Source: Fratercula arctica (lineage: Eukaryota; Chordata; Aves; Charadriiformes; Alcidae). From it: a stretch of DNA of 64,000 nt. The notes under the pieces were generated by a model. The model ran no database searches. It worked only from the letters and a program-made list of their open reading frames with translations, and was not told the DNA's origin. The stretch is taken from contig CANTUZ010000001.1 of the NCBI GenBank assembly GCA_947846985.1, positions 111,183,757 to 111,247,756 on the forward strand, written 5' to 3'. Every line of letters begins with the position of its first letter. Within the stretch, counting starts at the first letter, position 1. Below, piece after piece: positions 38,601 to 51,099 of this stretch. The translations under genes were made by a program, and so were the position numbers.

Positions 38601-41410
38601 AAGCTCTTTATCTTTTAACATACTTGGCAACATATTTGAGAAACAACAGCTTAGTGACATGTTATTATGATCTACTGATAGACCAAAGCCATCCACTTAA
38701 AGGCAAATTTAATGACAAGTGCTACATGCGCTGATTTGACTAATTCAATTCATTAAACAAACCTAAACCTAGGTAGTGAAAGGATCACCACATTTCCCAC
38801 AATTCCCAATATTATTCAGATCAACTTTTTATTAACAAGAATTTTTAACTGCCTCAGAGTATTGAATCAAAATACACCAATTTCTAAAAAAAGACCCAAC
38901 AGAATGACAACAAGTTCTTGTTTTGAAGTACTTCTGCTTCATGTTAGAGTTCCAAAGGGTTCATAAAGAATTTAAAGTAGAGAAGTTATTCTGAAGATTT
39001 AACATCGGGTATGACCACATTACCTGCTTATAGGACACATTTTTTAAAAATCTCAGGTTAAAAGGTTCCATTACAAAACTATACATAAGATTCATGGCTC
39101 TAATTGCAAGACAAGGGTTAGAAAGAAAGTTAGGCAACATTAAAACACCCCAACAAATTTAAAGTAAATAGATACTAAAACTCAGCCTGCTGGATGTTAG
39201 CAGGGAAGAAGAATGTATGCTGAAAGCGAGAAGAATCAGAGGGTAACAGTGCTTGTTAACTTTGGGATAAGTTTCATTTAAAAACTGATACTATAAACAG
39301 TTCTGCATTGGTCTTATACTATGCATGTTTGACTACTCTAAAAGACTGAGCTCAATAAGAAAGCTTCATGATTTTTTTGTTATTGTTTATAAGCTGATAC
39401 AAAGTACTGATCAAGTCAGCTATTCTTGGTTAACAGTTTAGAAATCTAAGGCAAGAAAGACTGAGCATGTCTAAAAGAAACGAACACACACAACTTGTAT
39501 CTCTTCTGGTTAAGTGGAATATAAAGTAGACCCCCTATGGACTTGTGTGGTTGATAAAATACTTGATACCCTTAACTTCCAGTTCTAAAAATAAAGCCAA
39601 ATCAAGCCAAATCCTTCTTGAAGTACCAAAACAAGCCTCAGCCTCCTTCATGCTCTGGAAATCATGCTATCCTTTTCTTTTGCACTGTCTCACTTTTACC
39701 AGTCTTAGAAAGATTACAGAAATAGTGTAAGTTAGCCCGTTTACTCCTAACGGCTTACGTAGTTACCAACCCCACAAAAAATAAGTAGATCCAAATCTGA
39801 GCAGCACTGTCTCCCACATGTAAACTTTTGCCTTTTAATCTTGCAACCAGAGGAGATATGAATAGAATACAGAACCTTTAGGGCGAGCCACTGCAAACAG
39901 AATCATAAGTATCACACATGGGCTCCGCGTCTGTGAGAACTGAGGCAATTTCAGTTACTCTCCTTTGCCACGTGCTGCAATACCTCAAATTTGCTGTCAG
40001 TTACAACTATGCATACAGTTAGTTATCACTACTCAGCTAAGCAGAGGATCCTTAAGAAACTGCTGTAACATGATTCTGCTCTTGAGCCCATTTTCAGAGA
40101 AGCATTTCAGTGACTATCTGCATCTTCTCAGTTCAAACGCCATAGTATTAGTTATGTCTAGTTTAGTTGAGATGAGGCTTCCTGAAAATAAGCGATTATG
40201 ATGATGAGCATGCAAGAACATCACATAGCAGCTGTTACTAATATTTCGGCAGTTCTCCAATACACTTGATGGTAGTTCCACAACTCCAGAGCTTTCCTTG
40301 GGTGAGAAGCAAACTTTTACACAGAGGAATGGGATAATGGAAGGCTTCTGTCTTCATTATCAATGAAAAGATACTGAGAATGCAATTGCTAAGATACAGT
40401 ACAGCTTAGCTTTCTCCTATAAAGAACACAAATGAAAAGTTTAGGTATGTTCAAGGTGTTTACAGACAACTTACTGTCCAAGGACTTTGCTGTCAAGAGG
40501 CACTAAAGAGAAGTGAGATTTTTATGGTATAGGTATCAGGGTCTGTTGTCTTATTTGATATACACAGTCAAAAGCACTTCCTTTAGAAAAGAAATCCCAA
40601 TGATTCATCCCACCTGATGGCATTGGATGAGAACACAGGGACTTTTTTTTTTTTTTAAATACAGACAATAAATAAGCTTCCCAGATAAAAAGAGATTTAA
40701 ATTAACATAAACGAGAGACTTTCATTTCAAAGGCCAAAGAGAAAAGTAAAAAAAAATAAAGATGCTTATGAGCCAAATCAAAAGGTTTTGACCTAAGTTA
40801 AATTTGTTTTTTCCTTTTCACTCCTTTGTTATTTTTTCTCCTTTTTATGCAAAACAGTTTAAGAAGCATCATGATTTTCATTTCAACAATCACCAGAAGC
40901 CACTACAGCTTCCTAAATTCTGTTTCAGGGAAGTCTGATGAAGATACATTCAACCTGCTTTTAAGCTAAACTTAAAAATTTAAGGTAGATAAATTATTTG
41001 TTCAAACATGTCCATTTCTAGCAAAGTGTCTTTATGAGACACTTTCTTCAACTGAGAAGAGGTTGTTTTATTCTCCTGGCACGGGAATCACTTTTATGTT
41101 CACCTTGAGGGACAAACCATGCAAAACATCGCAGTTTTTGAAACCTGAAGATAGCTTCAAGGCCAGCTTTGTGAAAAAGAACTTGCACAATCTCTTGCAG
41201 TATATCTGCTTAAGTACGTATATTGTTCAGAATTATTTGCATCTTCAGAATTCAAGATACTGGAAGGAAGATAAGGTTCCTACCTTCACATGTAAAAATC
41301 CAAAGTTAAATCAGACTGAGAGCCAGTTGGCAACAGTTCCCTTCCAGAGGATTTTCTGGAATTTCCCCTCGTTCACGCATTGAACTGCCACAGGATAAAA
41401 TGAATAGGGG

Positions 41411-42265
41411 AAGAATCTGGCAGGGGCTGGAAGGGACCTCTGGAGATCACCTACTCCAACCCCCCTGCTAACGCACATCACCTAGAGCAGGTTGCACAGG
41501 AATGCATCCACGCGGGTTTTGAATATCTCCAGACAAGGAGACTCCACCACCTCTCTGGGAAGTCTGCCCCAGTGCTCTGCCACCCTCAAAGCAAAGAACA
41601 TTTTCCTCATGTTTAGATGGAATCTCCTGTGTTCCAGTTTGTGCCCGTTGCCCCTTGTCCTGTTGCCAGGCACCACTGAAAAGAGTCTGCCTCTATCCTC
41701 ATGGCACCCCCCCTTTAGATATTTATAAGCATTAGTGAGATCCCCTCTCATTCTCTTCTCCAAAAGCACTGATGAGATCCCCTCTCAGTCTTCTCTTCTC
41801 CAGGCTAAACAGACCCACGTCTCTCAGCCTTTCCTCATAAGAGACATGCTCCATTCCCTTGATCATCTTTCTAGCCCTTTGCTGCACCCTCTCCAGCAGT
41901 TCCCTGTCCCTCTTGAACCGGGGAGCCCAGAACTGGACACAGTACTCCAGGTGTGGCCTCACCAAGGCAGAGTAGAGGGGGAGGATGACCTCCCTCAACC
42001 TGCTGGCCGCACTCTCTTTAATGCACCCCAGGATGCCATTGGCCTTCTTGGCCACAAGGGCACATTGCTGGCTCTTGGTCAACTTTCTGTCCACCAGGAC
42101 TGCCAGGTCGCTCTCTGCAGAGTTGCTCTCCAGCAGGTAAACCCTTAACCTGTACGGGTGTATAGGGTTATTCCTTCCTAGGTGCAGGACCCTACCAACT
42201 TACCCTTGTTGGACTTCATGAGGTTCCTCCCTGCCCAACTCTCTAGCCTGCGCAGGTCTCACTGA
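41411..42265 (-). mobile_element. CR1 copy with pol C-terminus and an internal duplication
   Basis: This minus-strand CR1 fragment contains the C-terminal part of the reverse transcriptase frame. The open frame at 42094-41732 has [20 protein letters not shown] and [20 protein letters not shown]; the one at 41769-41482 has [20 protein letters not shown] and [20 protein letters not shown]. The two frames overlap because about 36 bp (roughly 41731-41766 and 41767-41803) is duplicated, giving two tandem versions of the EKRRLRGDL motif and a frameshift. The copy is 5'-truncated at about 42265 and lacks the catalytic box. It lies in the sense direction relative to GBE1. Confidence 0.94.
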
Positions 42266-44853
42266 CACAGTCTTCGCTTGTTGAAAAGGTGATTTTGGGG
42301 AACATTCTGTATTTGAGATTCACAAGTGAGAACACTAAATTAAGAGAACTACTTCCTCTCAGAGTTGCACACAATACAATACCGTAAAACTGGACAGACG
42401 CTTTTTTAACCATACGAACAAGGCTCTTGGAGGGGAAGGTGCACTGTGTTTCACAGAGAAGTGAGAGCAGCAGCAGCACTTAAGAGCTATCTGCTCCTGC
42501 CAGAGGCAGTGGAGAATGTCTCACACTGAGGCCAGAGAATCACAAAATCCACTGCTTGCTTGGGGCAGGAGGGGTTAGTCAGACAAAGCACCTTAACAAA
42601 AGCAAATACACTGTTCATAACTGGCAGTTCCATTAGCAATAAAAACTTCAGCTTAGTGAACGAAAAGCTAATATAGATCTTTATGCTTTAACAATTTAAA
42701 TTTAAACTATATATGATGTAAATAGAATTATAATGCACACACTTAAAAGATAAGGACATGTACAGGCACTAACATACTAAGAAATATGATATAAACTGCA
42801 AATATGAAATATCATCTGTATGTCTTGTTTATATCAAATTTGTTCTGAACACACTTGAGCTGTTGTTCAGTATGATTTTCAGTGAACTAAAATAAACAAA
42901 GGATGTAAAAAACCCCCTCATCATCTACTAAGTGAATAGCAAACATCTTCTAAAGAGTTTCTGCTTACATTTAAAAAAAAAATTAAAAAATCAATTAGCA
43001 ATGACTGTGTTTCTGGGCAAGATGCAGCAGAAAGCTACTTCAATGCGCAGAGTGAACTAGCAACAGACAACTTACTGAAACACAATTGGGCCTTAACTTG
43101 TAAAGTAAATCCAATGAAAAGAAGATTTTGCAATTTTTTCCAGAAAAGCTACTATAGAGCAGCCTCAGCTGAAACAGAGGCAACACGCTCAGGATCCTAT
43201 ACAAACAGTAAATGCAGTAAATGCCTAATTTATAAGGATAAAGGAGATACTAGTCCTGTAAAATAGATACATGAAATATTTTTAAAATGACTGAAAAAAT
43301 TAGAGCACTGAAAAAACAAAAGGCTGTTTATATAAAATATTTTGTCAAAAGAGTGGTCATAAAAATATTTCTATAAAGGAAGCCCAAATAGTGTCAGAAG
43401 TGTCTGAGCACAGCTTAGTCCCATCTTAGCTGTAAGTACCAAGGAGTAGAATTTTTTTAACAATGTCTGCAGGGCATTTACACACCCAGAAAAACAATGT
43501 CTAGTTATTTAATTCATTTATCACAAACCAGAAAATGAAATTAGGAAGACAGCCTCCTATATAATTGCAATTAAATACATGACTGAAGACATGTTATGGA
43601 AAAGAAGAAAAAAGTGATACAGAAGTTATTAAGAGTGAGATTTTTTGGAAATATTTCTTAAACATTTCTGATAATTGAACCTCTAGCATCCTTGAAAAAG
43701 AAAGGCAGAAAGTTAACAACAACATGTGGTTTGGATTTAACTGTATCTGTATAAGTATCGGAGCAAAAAAGTCATGCTAATTCTGTAATGCATTATAGTC
43801 CTTAACACTGAAATTACATCTTTTCCATTTGTAGTACTCAAGGCATTTCATACAAGAGAGATGAAGTGCTGTAGCATCAACTTAAATGGGCAGATAGATA
43901 CCTGAAGCCTATCACAGTCAAGTATTGGTACATCTCAACATCAGATTAAGATTTTACTACTCCAATTTACTACTCCGTTCTACCTTTTACAGGAGTTCCA
44001 GTAGCAGCACAGAGGTAGCAGAAGAAAGCACTGAAGAAGGTGGGTTTGACCTGATGTTTCTAAACCAGAATCCCGCTAAGGCCTGAGACCCTGCAGGTCA
44101 GATCAACGGTGCTCAGGGGGTATAAGGTGCAACGGTGAACTAAAGCAACTAAAATATAGCAGTAGTTTACTGAAGTTGGTGATAAATAAAAAGAGAGTAG
44201 GCCAAAAGTTTGGAACTGCAGTGCTTCATTACTGACACAGGAAGATTCACTAGACTCTGTTTGTCAAAGCACTTGACGCAAACTGAATTTGGGCAAACTA
44301 AATTCCTCCAGCAAGCGAGCATTATTTTTTTTAATCTCCCTCGATGCTAAGAATTTGGACACAAACACAAAACCAGTCAATTACACAAGAGTAATCATTT
44401 ACCGCTTCTCGGCTGAGCTAAGAGCACATCCTTAGTCCACCCAATTATGAAACAAATTGTACCACATTCCTGATGAAGGTTTAAGCTAACGCATTTTCCT
44501 GTGTGACTGCGTGCACAGCCTCATCTTGCTGTTGTCACTTCTGTAGCTTATTTAACAAGTAGGAGTTACTTTGTTTCATGCCTCAACATAATTCCAAAAA
44601 ACAAGGCTTCACAAGGAAACTAACATATAACCTTTACATTGCTATTTCTGCTTTCGTGTTCTACAAAATGGTTTCTTATGAAGAAGGTGAATTTCTAAAT
44701 TATTTTTTTGCTGTACGCTAAGAATTAAAGCAAGATTATACTGATGACAAATAAGTGGTTTTTTACCTTTTAACTACAGTTTGCATTCATATTAGAAAAC
44801 AAAATTAGCTTTCAACTTCTAAAGCTTTTCTATACAAGCAAAACAGTAAAGAA

Positions 44854-44861
44854 AAGGATAT
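44854..44861 (-). promoter_or_regulatory. GBE1: U12-type 5' splice site ATATCCTT of GBE1 intron 14
   Basis: The minus strand reads GGAAA then ATATCCTTTT. ATATCCTT is the textbook AT-AC type U12 donor. No GT or GC lies at or next to the point where homology to GBE1 stops; the next GT is some 16 nt further on. Confidence 0.82.
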
Positions 44862-44992
44862 TTTCCTGGAGTTTCAATACCCACTCTGTAGTCCACGTAA
44901 CTTTGATACGGATGGAAGTTGAAAACAAAAATGAGACCTGCTCTCTCAAATGCTATGACCTTATTGGATTCATGCTTTTCACTCACATAGGC
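44862..44992 (-). CDS. GBE1: GBE1 exon 14 (C-terminal beta domain)
   Basis: The minus strand encodes [20 protein letters not shown], then I-F-V-F-N-F-H-P and a segment ending Y-R-V-G-I-E-T-P-G plus AA of the next lysine codon. This aligns with human GBE1 almost residue for residue ([26 protein letters not shown]). The segment is the start of the all-beta C-terminal domain, which packs against the catalytic barrel. The acceptor is strong: a T/C-rich tract then CCTAG before GCC. The donor is not GT but ATATCCTT, so the downstream intron is probably removed by the minor spliceosome. 131 nt: 43 codons plus two bases. Confidence 0.96.
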
Positions 44993-46098
44993 CTAGGAAA
45001 GAAAAAAATAAAAATCCAATACCATAAAATATTTCATTTCTAAGAGAATTAATCAAAAAAAGAAAAAATCCACTGCTTCTATACCTCATTCCAAGTAAAA
45101 CAGTCAAAGATTCAAACAACATAGATAAGGACATTAACATGCAAATTGTTTACCTATGTAAGGTCATATAAAATTTTTGATTACTGAACCACGGCTTACT
45201 TTTTATAAGGCAATGTAAAATTAAGGAGGTAGAAGCATGTTAGGTATAAAGCACTTGAAAAATTCTTGCTCAAAGATTGGTAACATCGTCTTTTTAATCA
45301 CACTTTCCTTTAGCAAAAAAATTGATTCCTTCTATCAAATCAAATCTTCAGTCTATTTGTCATGGGGATCTGCCTCACATCTATCGTTAGCAATTTAGAA
45401 AATGAAGCACTCAACGTTTTTTTTTTTTGGTTTTTTTTTTTTTTTTAAAATCTGTGTAAGAAATAGCTTTGATTTTTGACATTAAACTGCTACACATACC
45501 ACCTTTGTTCTACTTGCTAAAGCCATTAATAAATAACTAGACATCCATCTAAAAAAATTCTTTAAAGTGGATTATGACTAGTATGGAATAATTAAACACT
45601 GAGAACTTATAATAATTGAGTTGCTTTGATAAAAAGTACAGTGCGATATTTGGGTAAGAAAGGCAAATGCAAAAGCGACAGGTTGAAGACTTGGAGACTG
45701 TAACTTACACTATACTGAAAGTGTTTTCTCAGTAACAGTGTAATTATTCATATAGAAGGAAATCATCAGAACAATTTACACGTTCTCAAAGCAATCCTTG
45801 GATTGGATTACAGACAAATTTACAGTCTGCTTTATCCAATCTGCAGTTACCAAATAAAAATAGCAAAAATAATAGGAAAAGGGCTTGCTATGAAGCTAAA
45901 AGGAGACTGTTTCAGATTTTTATTATCTGTGGAAGATATTTCAGTGACATGTTTTGACAACTTGAAATATATGGTGGGGCATTACGCAGCGCATAACAAA
46001 GTGCTGTTTAAAATTTCTGCATGCATATTTGGCATTGTTATTCTCAACACGTAACCAACTGGTGACTAAGAACTTATCATTTAGTATATAAAGCTTAC
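44993..46098 (-). other. GBE1: GBE1 intron 13 (about 1.1 kb)
   Basis: This is a standard GT-AG intron: donor GTAAGC below 46099, acceptor CCTAG at 44993-44997. It includes long T tracts around 45418-45446. Otherwise unremarkable. Confidence 0.9.
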
Positions 46099-46283
46099 CT
46101 GGGGAGATGCAAGCCAGCCAAATCTTTCCTCCAGTTTATTCATATCTCTATCAAATGCATTTAGGAATCTATAGCGAAGAAGATGATCCTCAGTAAGATT
46201 AAACTGTCTTCTGGCATAGTGGTAGCTCTCATTATTCCCTATTCTGGGGAAGTCAAGCCATTCTGGATGTCCAAATTCGTTAC
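46099..46283 (-). CDS. GBE1: GBE1 exon 13 (end of catalytic barrel)
   Basis: The minus strand encodes (G)[13 protein letters not shown], then [12 protein letters not shown], then [20 protein letters not shown], ending W-L-A-S-P-Q. This is the branching-enzyme block that closes the GH13 barrel and leads into the C-terminal domain; human has [14 protein letters not shown] and [12 protein letters not shown] as well. GBE1 is the cytosolic enzyme that transfers cut alpha-1,4 glucan chains to make alpha-1,6 branches in glycogen. The exon starts in phase 1 (its first two bases, GT, complete a glycine codon) after an acceptor ACATACAG, and ends in phase 0 at CCCAG followed by GTAAGC. The catalytic Asp, Glu and Asp lie in upstream exons outside this window. 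185 nt. Confidence 0.97.
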
Positions 46284-49218
46284 CTGTATGTATTTAAAAA
46301 TATTAAGGGTCTGTGAAATCACATGATAAAAATACACAAAAACCGCAAAATATATTAAAGTATATTTCCTTTCTACAAGTTTTAAATTCCAAAGAATAAA
46401 TCTCCATTTATAAATTGGCCATTTTATTATTAAAATGTCTCTCAGAACTTTCATGGTGGTTAACAGGTTTGTTTGACCAATAAAACTATCAGAGCGAAAT
46501 ATCCATGGACTCCAGGGGAAGTATAAACTGGTGAATGAATTATAAACCCCTATGCTATCATGCCATCCACGCGTAAATTTCTCATTCCCATCCCTTAATA
46601 AGGGCAATAGAAATTCAGTTAACTGGGATAAAAATTTTAGAGTCACTATGAAACCTAAAGCCATCACTTTAACAGTAGAAATCAATTGTTTTAGAGCCCT
46701 TAGAAATCAGCACTACCATTCACATGACCAGAGAGATAAAAATCTCCCATTTTATCAGTCAAACTTCAAACAATCACAGCATCAGTTGTATGCACTTTGA
46801 CCACTTTTTTTTTTGACTTTTTATCCTGACTAAAAATACTGTTGTCATCGTTTCCGGTGGCAGAAAGATAACTATTAAAATAAGATGACTTGAATCTCAG
46901 TTCCTCGCTTCCTAGAAAAGTTCAAAAAAGACATCCTAGTTCAAGTAGCAGGCTGAATTATGGACAGTAAAGCACAATGACTAATGATAATGCATACAGT
47001 ATTTGATACTGAAAACAAGTGACTTCAGGGGGGGCATCAATTCATCAACCTTGCAAGGGGAGTTCCCTTTCCAAACATAACACTCAGTATCACGAGCAAG
47101 ACATACACGGTTTGGGCTGGGATGAAGCATGTTTGTGCGCTGGGTTCCTCTGTGTGCCCACCCGTTCAGGTCCCTTTGGGTGTGTGTGAACGCCATTGTA
47201 TTTCAATCTGGTTTTCTATAGCAGTAATGCTTCACAAGTTTGCCAGTCTCATCATGATTATCTAGCCCACACAACTACTGAACAGACTTCACTTTAAGAC
47301 AAGGAATAGGTTTATTCAGACTTAGATCGCACTCCATTAAAAAAGAAGGGGAAAAGTTGTAATTTAATCAAGAAAAAGCTTAGGTTCTTATGTAGAATCT
47401 CTGAAGCAAATCTCAGCTGTCAAAGCTAAAGATTCGCAGCAACACCTCATTTGGGACTCAGTATTTTGAATGGCTTTCATGTATCCAAAGTTTTCTCATT
47501 TTTATATACTTTCATTACTACAGGTTGAGACAAATCCAAATGGATTTAATGGTTCTAACTCAGGCTATAACCCACAGCCTAGCAGACCCTCACTCATTTT
47601 GGACTATTCATTTTACAAAGGATTAAAATGCATTAGAGTAACCTGAAAGTTAAACACACATTTCAAAGCCTATGACAGTTGATTCATCACAAACATCTCA
47701 GAGATTACACATAATGCCCAACTCACCATAAAACAGAGAGAACAAGTGATGTACCTGGAAGTATGTATGGGAAGCAATATGATCAAATTTAAGAGGGCTT
47801 TTATTTAAAAAAAGAAAAAAAAAAAATCCTAACATTTCTACAAGCAGTTACTCAAGTTTTGTCAATAAACTGGAGTTTTGTGGGCAGACGAAGGGCATGG
47901 ATGCTGAGAGAAGGCAAGCGTTGTTTCCTGGGATGGATACCCTGCATGTGCAGCCACCATCTGCTGTCTCACACCGTCAGCACAGCCTGGAAGGCCCGGA
48001 GGATACGGTCAGCAGTGCCAGCTATGAATTCAGATTTTTCGAAGTGATTTTTGTGTATTTCCATGCTTCAGGGGAACAAAGAAATGAACTGAGGACAAAA
48101 GAGAAAGGCTGCACATATATTTAGGAAAATCCTTCACAGTGGTATTCGTTTTGTAAACGAACTGATGAGTTGTAAATTAATTTTCCCGTTCAAAAGCTAA
48201 ACCACTGAATTTCACATTCAGCTCAAAACCAGAGACAAATATAAAAGAATCAGAATCACAGCAGGACTTTGAAAATGACCTTGGAATAATGCTGAACTGA
48301 GCTCTTAAACTGTGCTAACAATACAGTACAGAAAATAGGGGAGGATATTGCTATAAAACAGACAGTGTATTTAACCAAATTCAATATTCTCTTAAGAGCT
48401 GGGCAAGATATTACCTTCTTTTATGATCTGCGTGCTATTGAAAAGATAGACTACATGAGATAGCTCAGTTAAAGACAGCAAAAACCATCAGAAAGTCAGA
48501 GATTATGTGTATCTTGAAAAGATAGCCAAGGAAATCTTCCCTATTTCTTCAAGAAAAAACATAAAAATGGGGGAAATAAGCAATAGAAGATAGCAAATAA
48601 ATTAGACTAAACTAGCCCATCATTTCAACAGAGCATTTCACTGCAATTAGAGCACGTCTCCTTCATGTTTATACCGTATACCCACTTCCTCATCTCCACT
48701 TGTTTTGCCTATTTCCCCACCACAGTAACTGGTGTTTTTTGAACACTGTGTTTTGTTGGTTTTTGTTTGTTTGGTTCTGTTTTTTTTAAAGAACAACAGA
48801 AGTGGCAGCAAAATACATAAGCAATGTTGATTTCCTAACCATTACTAATGGTCATTAAGAAAAAAAAAAAAAAAGAATTTAACAAAGTGCAGCAACTTGA
48901 CAGAAAACTAAATGACTTGCTGATGTCAGTAAAGCGTGTTGAGGGTCTAAATGCTGACTGCTTGCATTTTACAGCTGTTTCTATGGGCACCTTCTGGAAA
49001 ATACACTCATGAGTCTTTTGTACACATTACTTAATTTTAAAAGGGTCTCTTGATTTCTCTTATAGAAAGAAAACCAGATTAATTATGACAGAACGAATAT
49101 CAAGTAGGCTTTTTTTGTTATGTTTTTAAGATGTGATATAGGGAAAAGGAACTAACATTTAGGATACAAACGGGCCTTCCAATAAACTCCTGAGAGTGCT
49201 TCTGCACTTGAGACGCGT

Positions 49219-49290
49219 TACAGAATCGCAGAATGGTTCAGGTTGGAAGGGACTTTAAAGATCATCTAGTTCCAACCCCCCACCTATGCA
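49219..49290 (-). mobile_element. Very short CR1 3'-end fragment
   Basis: The plus strand reads ACAGAATCGCAGAATGGTTC followed by GGTTGGAAGGGACTTTAAAG and ATCATCTAGTTCCAACCCCC, the reverse complement of a CR1 3' terminus. Only about 70 bp is present, a strongly 5'-truncated insertion, as is common for this family. Confidence 0.9.
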
Positions 49291-50455
49291 TCCTTTAACA
49301 AAAAAATACATCTCTATATTACTTTCTTTGTAATGGCTATTTTTTCCTAGTTTGACTTTGTAAGAAATGAGGAAGGAAAGGGAAGGTATAGGTAACTGAC
49401 TAACACTTACTCCTGGAGATAACTAATGGTACCTGTGAAGCATGTGCTGCCCCTTTCCCCATGTTCCATTTCTCATTCCTGACAAGAATCATCAACATTC
49501 ACTTCTTGATATTTGTGAAAGCCTATAGACATAGAAGTACTATTGGGATTTCTTTTCCTGTAATTAATTTGCTGTTTGATGTAAAGGTCCAAACTACAGA
49601 TTGACAAGAAGCCAGCTGGTACAAATGATGCAAATCAAGACAATGGAACTAATGTGGGGGAAGCGGAGAACAAAACTGAAATTAACTGAAATTTTGATTA
49701 GAGAAACAAAACGAAGACAAATCATTGAAGTGCAATGCATACTAATTTTATCTAGGAATTAATTCAAGTTTGCTATTTCCTACATATTGTGCATATTGGA
49801 CAGCTTTACTATGTACAAGATTTCAAGATCACAATTTCAACAACTAAATTAACTTTCTAGTACTATAATGAAAATTTACATCACACTTGTTTATTAGGCT
49901 AGAAATGCATTTATACCACAAAGTAGTTATGCTGATGATGATTACTTTGAAGCTGCGCCCCACAGGTCATTAAAGTTTTCTTGATCTCCCTTCTTTAGAC
50001 ATCTTTACTACCAATTCTCTCTCAAAGAATCAGGCTAAGCAGAATTGAAGGCATATTTAAAAGATGCAGCAGGCAGTGTCAAGAGATGCCTGTTCTTTTG
50101 ATTTGTTTGTATTTTGAATTAAGTATGACATTAAGTACTTTAAAAGCAGTTAAAGTAACTAGTTTATTTGATAAATAAAAGGTAAGAAGTTTAATAAGGC
50201 TGAACAAGTTTTTAAACAATATAAAATAGACAGGACATTGGGACAGAATTTCAACAGTTCCACCCTAATGTATTTCTCTCAAAGTAAGTACAGCCATTCT
50301 GATTTACAAAAGCCAAATAATCAACTCATCCAGGAGTTGTAACCAATCTGAATTTACTACCTTTGTGAACAATGATGACAATGCAACATTCTGCAGATTA
50401 TAAACAGAAACAGTGTAAATCACATCTAGAGCACATAAGATATTTATAATTCTTT

Positions 50456-50530
50456 GTCCCTGCCCAGGACAGAGGGGTTGGAACTAGATGATCTTTAAGG
50501 TCCCTTCTAACCCGAACCATTCTGTGATTT
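50456..50530 (+). mobile_element. Very short CR1 3'-end fragment
   Basis: The sequence GTCCCTGCCCAGG, then GGTTGGAACTAGATGATCTT, then CCATTCTGTGATTTC is a CR1 3' end. It closely matches the last 75 bp of the larger copy that ends near 52727, so both probably belong to the same subfamily. Confidence 0.92.
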
Positions 50531-51099
50531 CAAAAAAATAAACATTTCAAACAATCCTTAGTTTCCCTAGTTGTGAAGCTCTTGGGTATTAAGCAATTCT
50601 GATACTTCATATTTACTTATGTTTGCACCAAATGTTCTTCAGCCCCTTAAGTAATTAAAGTTAACATTCGTACTACCAAAACCAAATAAACTCTATACTA
50701 CCTTCAAATTACAAGACAGTGAGCTTCATTACAAGCATTCATTTAATCTTGTCATCCATGCAACAACATAATAAACTGACATTCCAAATGGACTCCTGTT
50801 GAAACACTTGGTTAACATGACTTGGAGACCTCTGACTTGCTGCTTGAAAAAAAAAATCTTTCAGTTTATCTAGAAACATAGTTTCTTATTCTTCCATCAG
50901 AATAACATTGATTTAATTTATATAGCACTAAATGAACGCTTCTGTTATAATGACTTTTTCTGCTTTTAGAGCCTCTCTTCTTCTTTAGTACTTCTCAACC
51001 TCAACTGTTACCACAGCAAACTGGAAGTATGACTTTAACACTATTCAGGTATGATATTCCAGTCCTATTTCTTAATATACCAGTAAACCCAATTGAATC

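Larger units (their letters stand above)
31529..44861 (-). other. GBE1: GBE1 intron 14 (about 13.3 kb), probable U12-type intron
   Basis: The donor begins ATATCCTTTT and a TTCCTTAAT branch-like site sits 14 nt before the 3' end; both are minor-spliceosome signatures. Contents: an old CR1 fragment at about 35455-35665 and a larger one at about 41411-42265, both on the gene's own strand; a 159-codon plus-strand open frame at 37979-38458 with no known domain; a near-duplicate TGACTCCAAGTCA pair near 38341-38378; and poly-T tracts. No extra GBE1 exon is recognisable or expected here. Confidence 0.85.

Noticed and set aside
46239..46685. 148-codon minus-strand open frame overlapping GBE1 exon 13
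   Set aside because: It uses a different frame from the GBE1 exon and lies mostly in intron 12. It has no domain, so it is most likely a chance frame.
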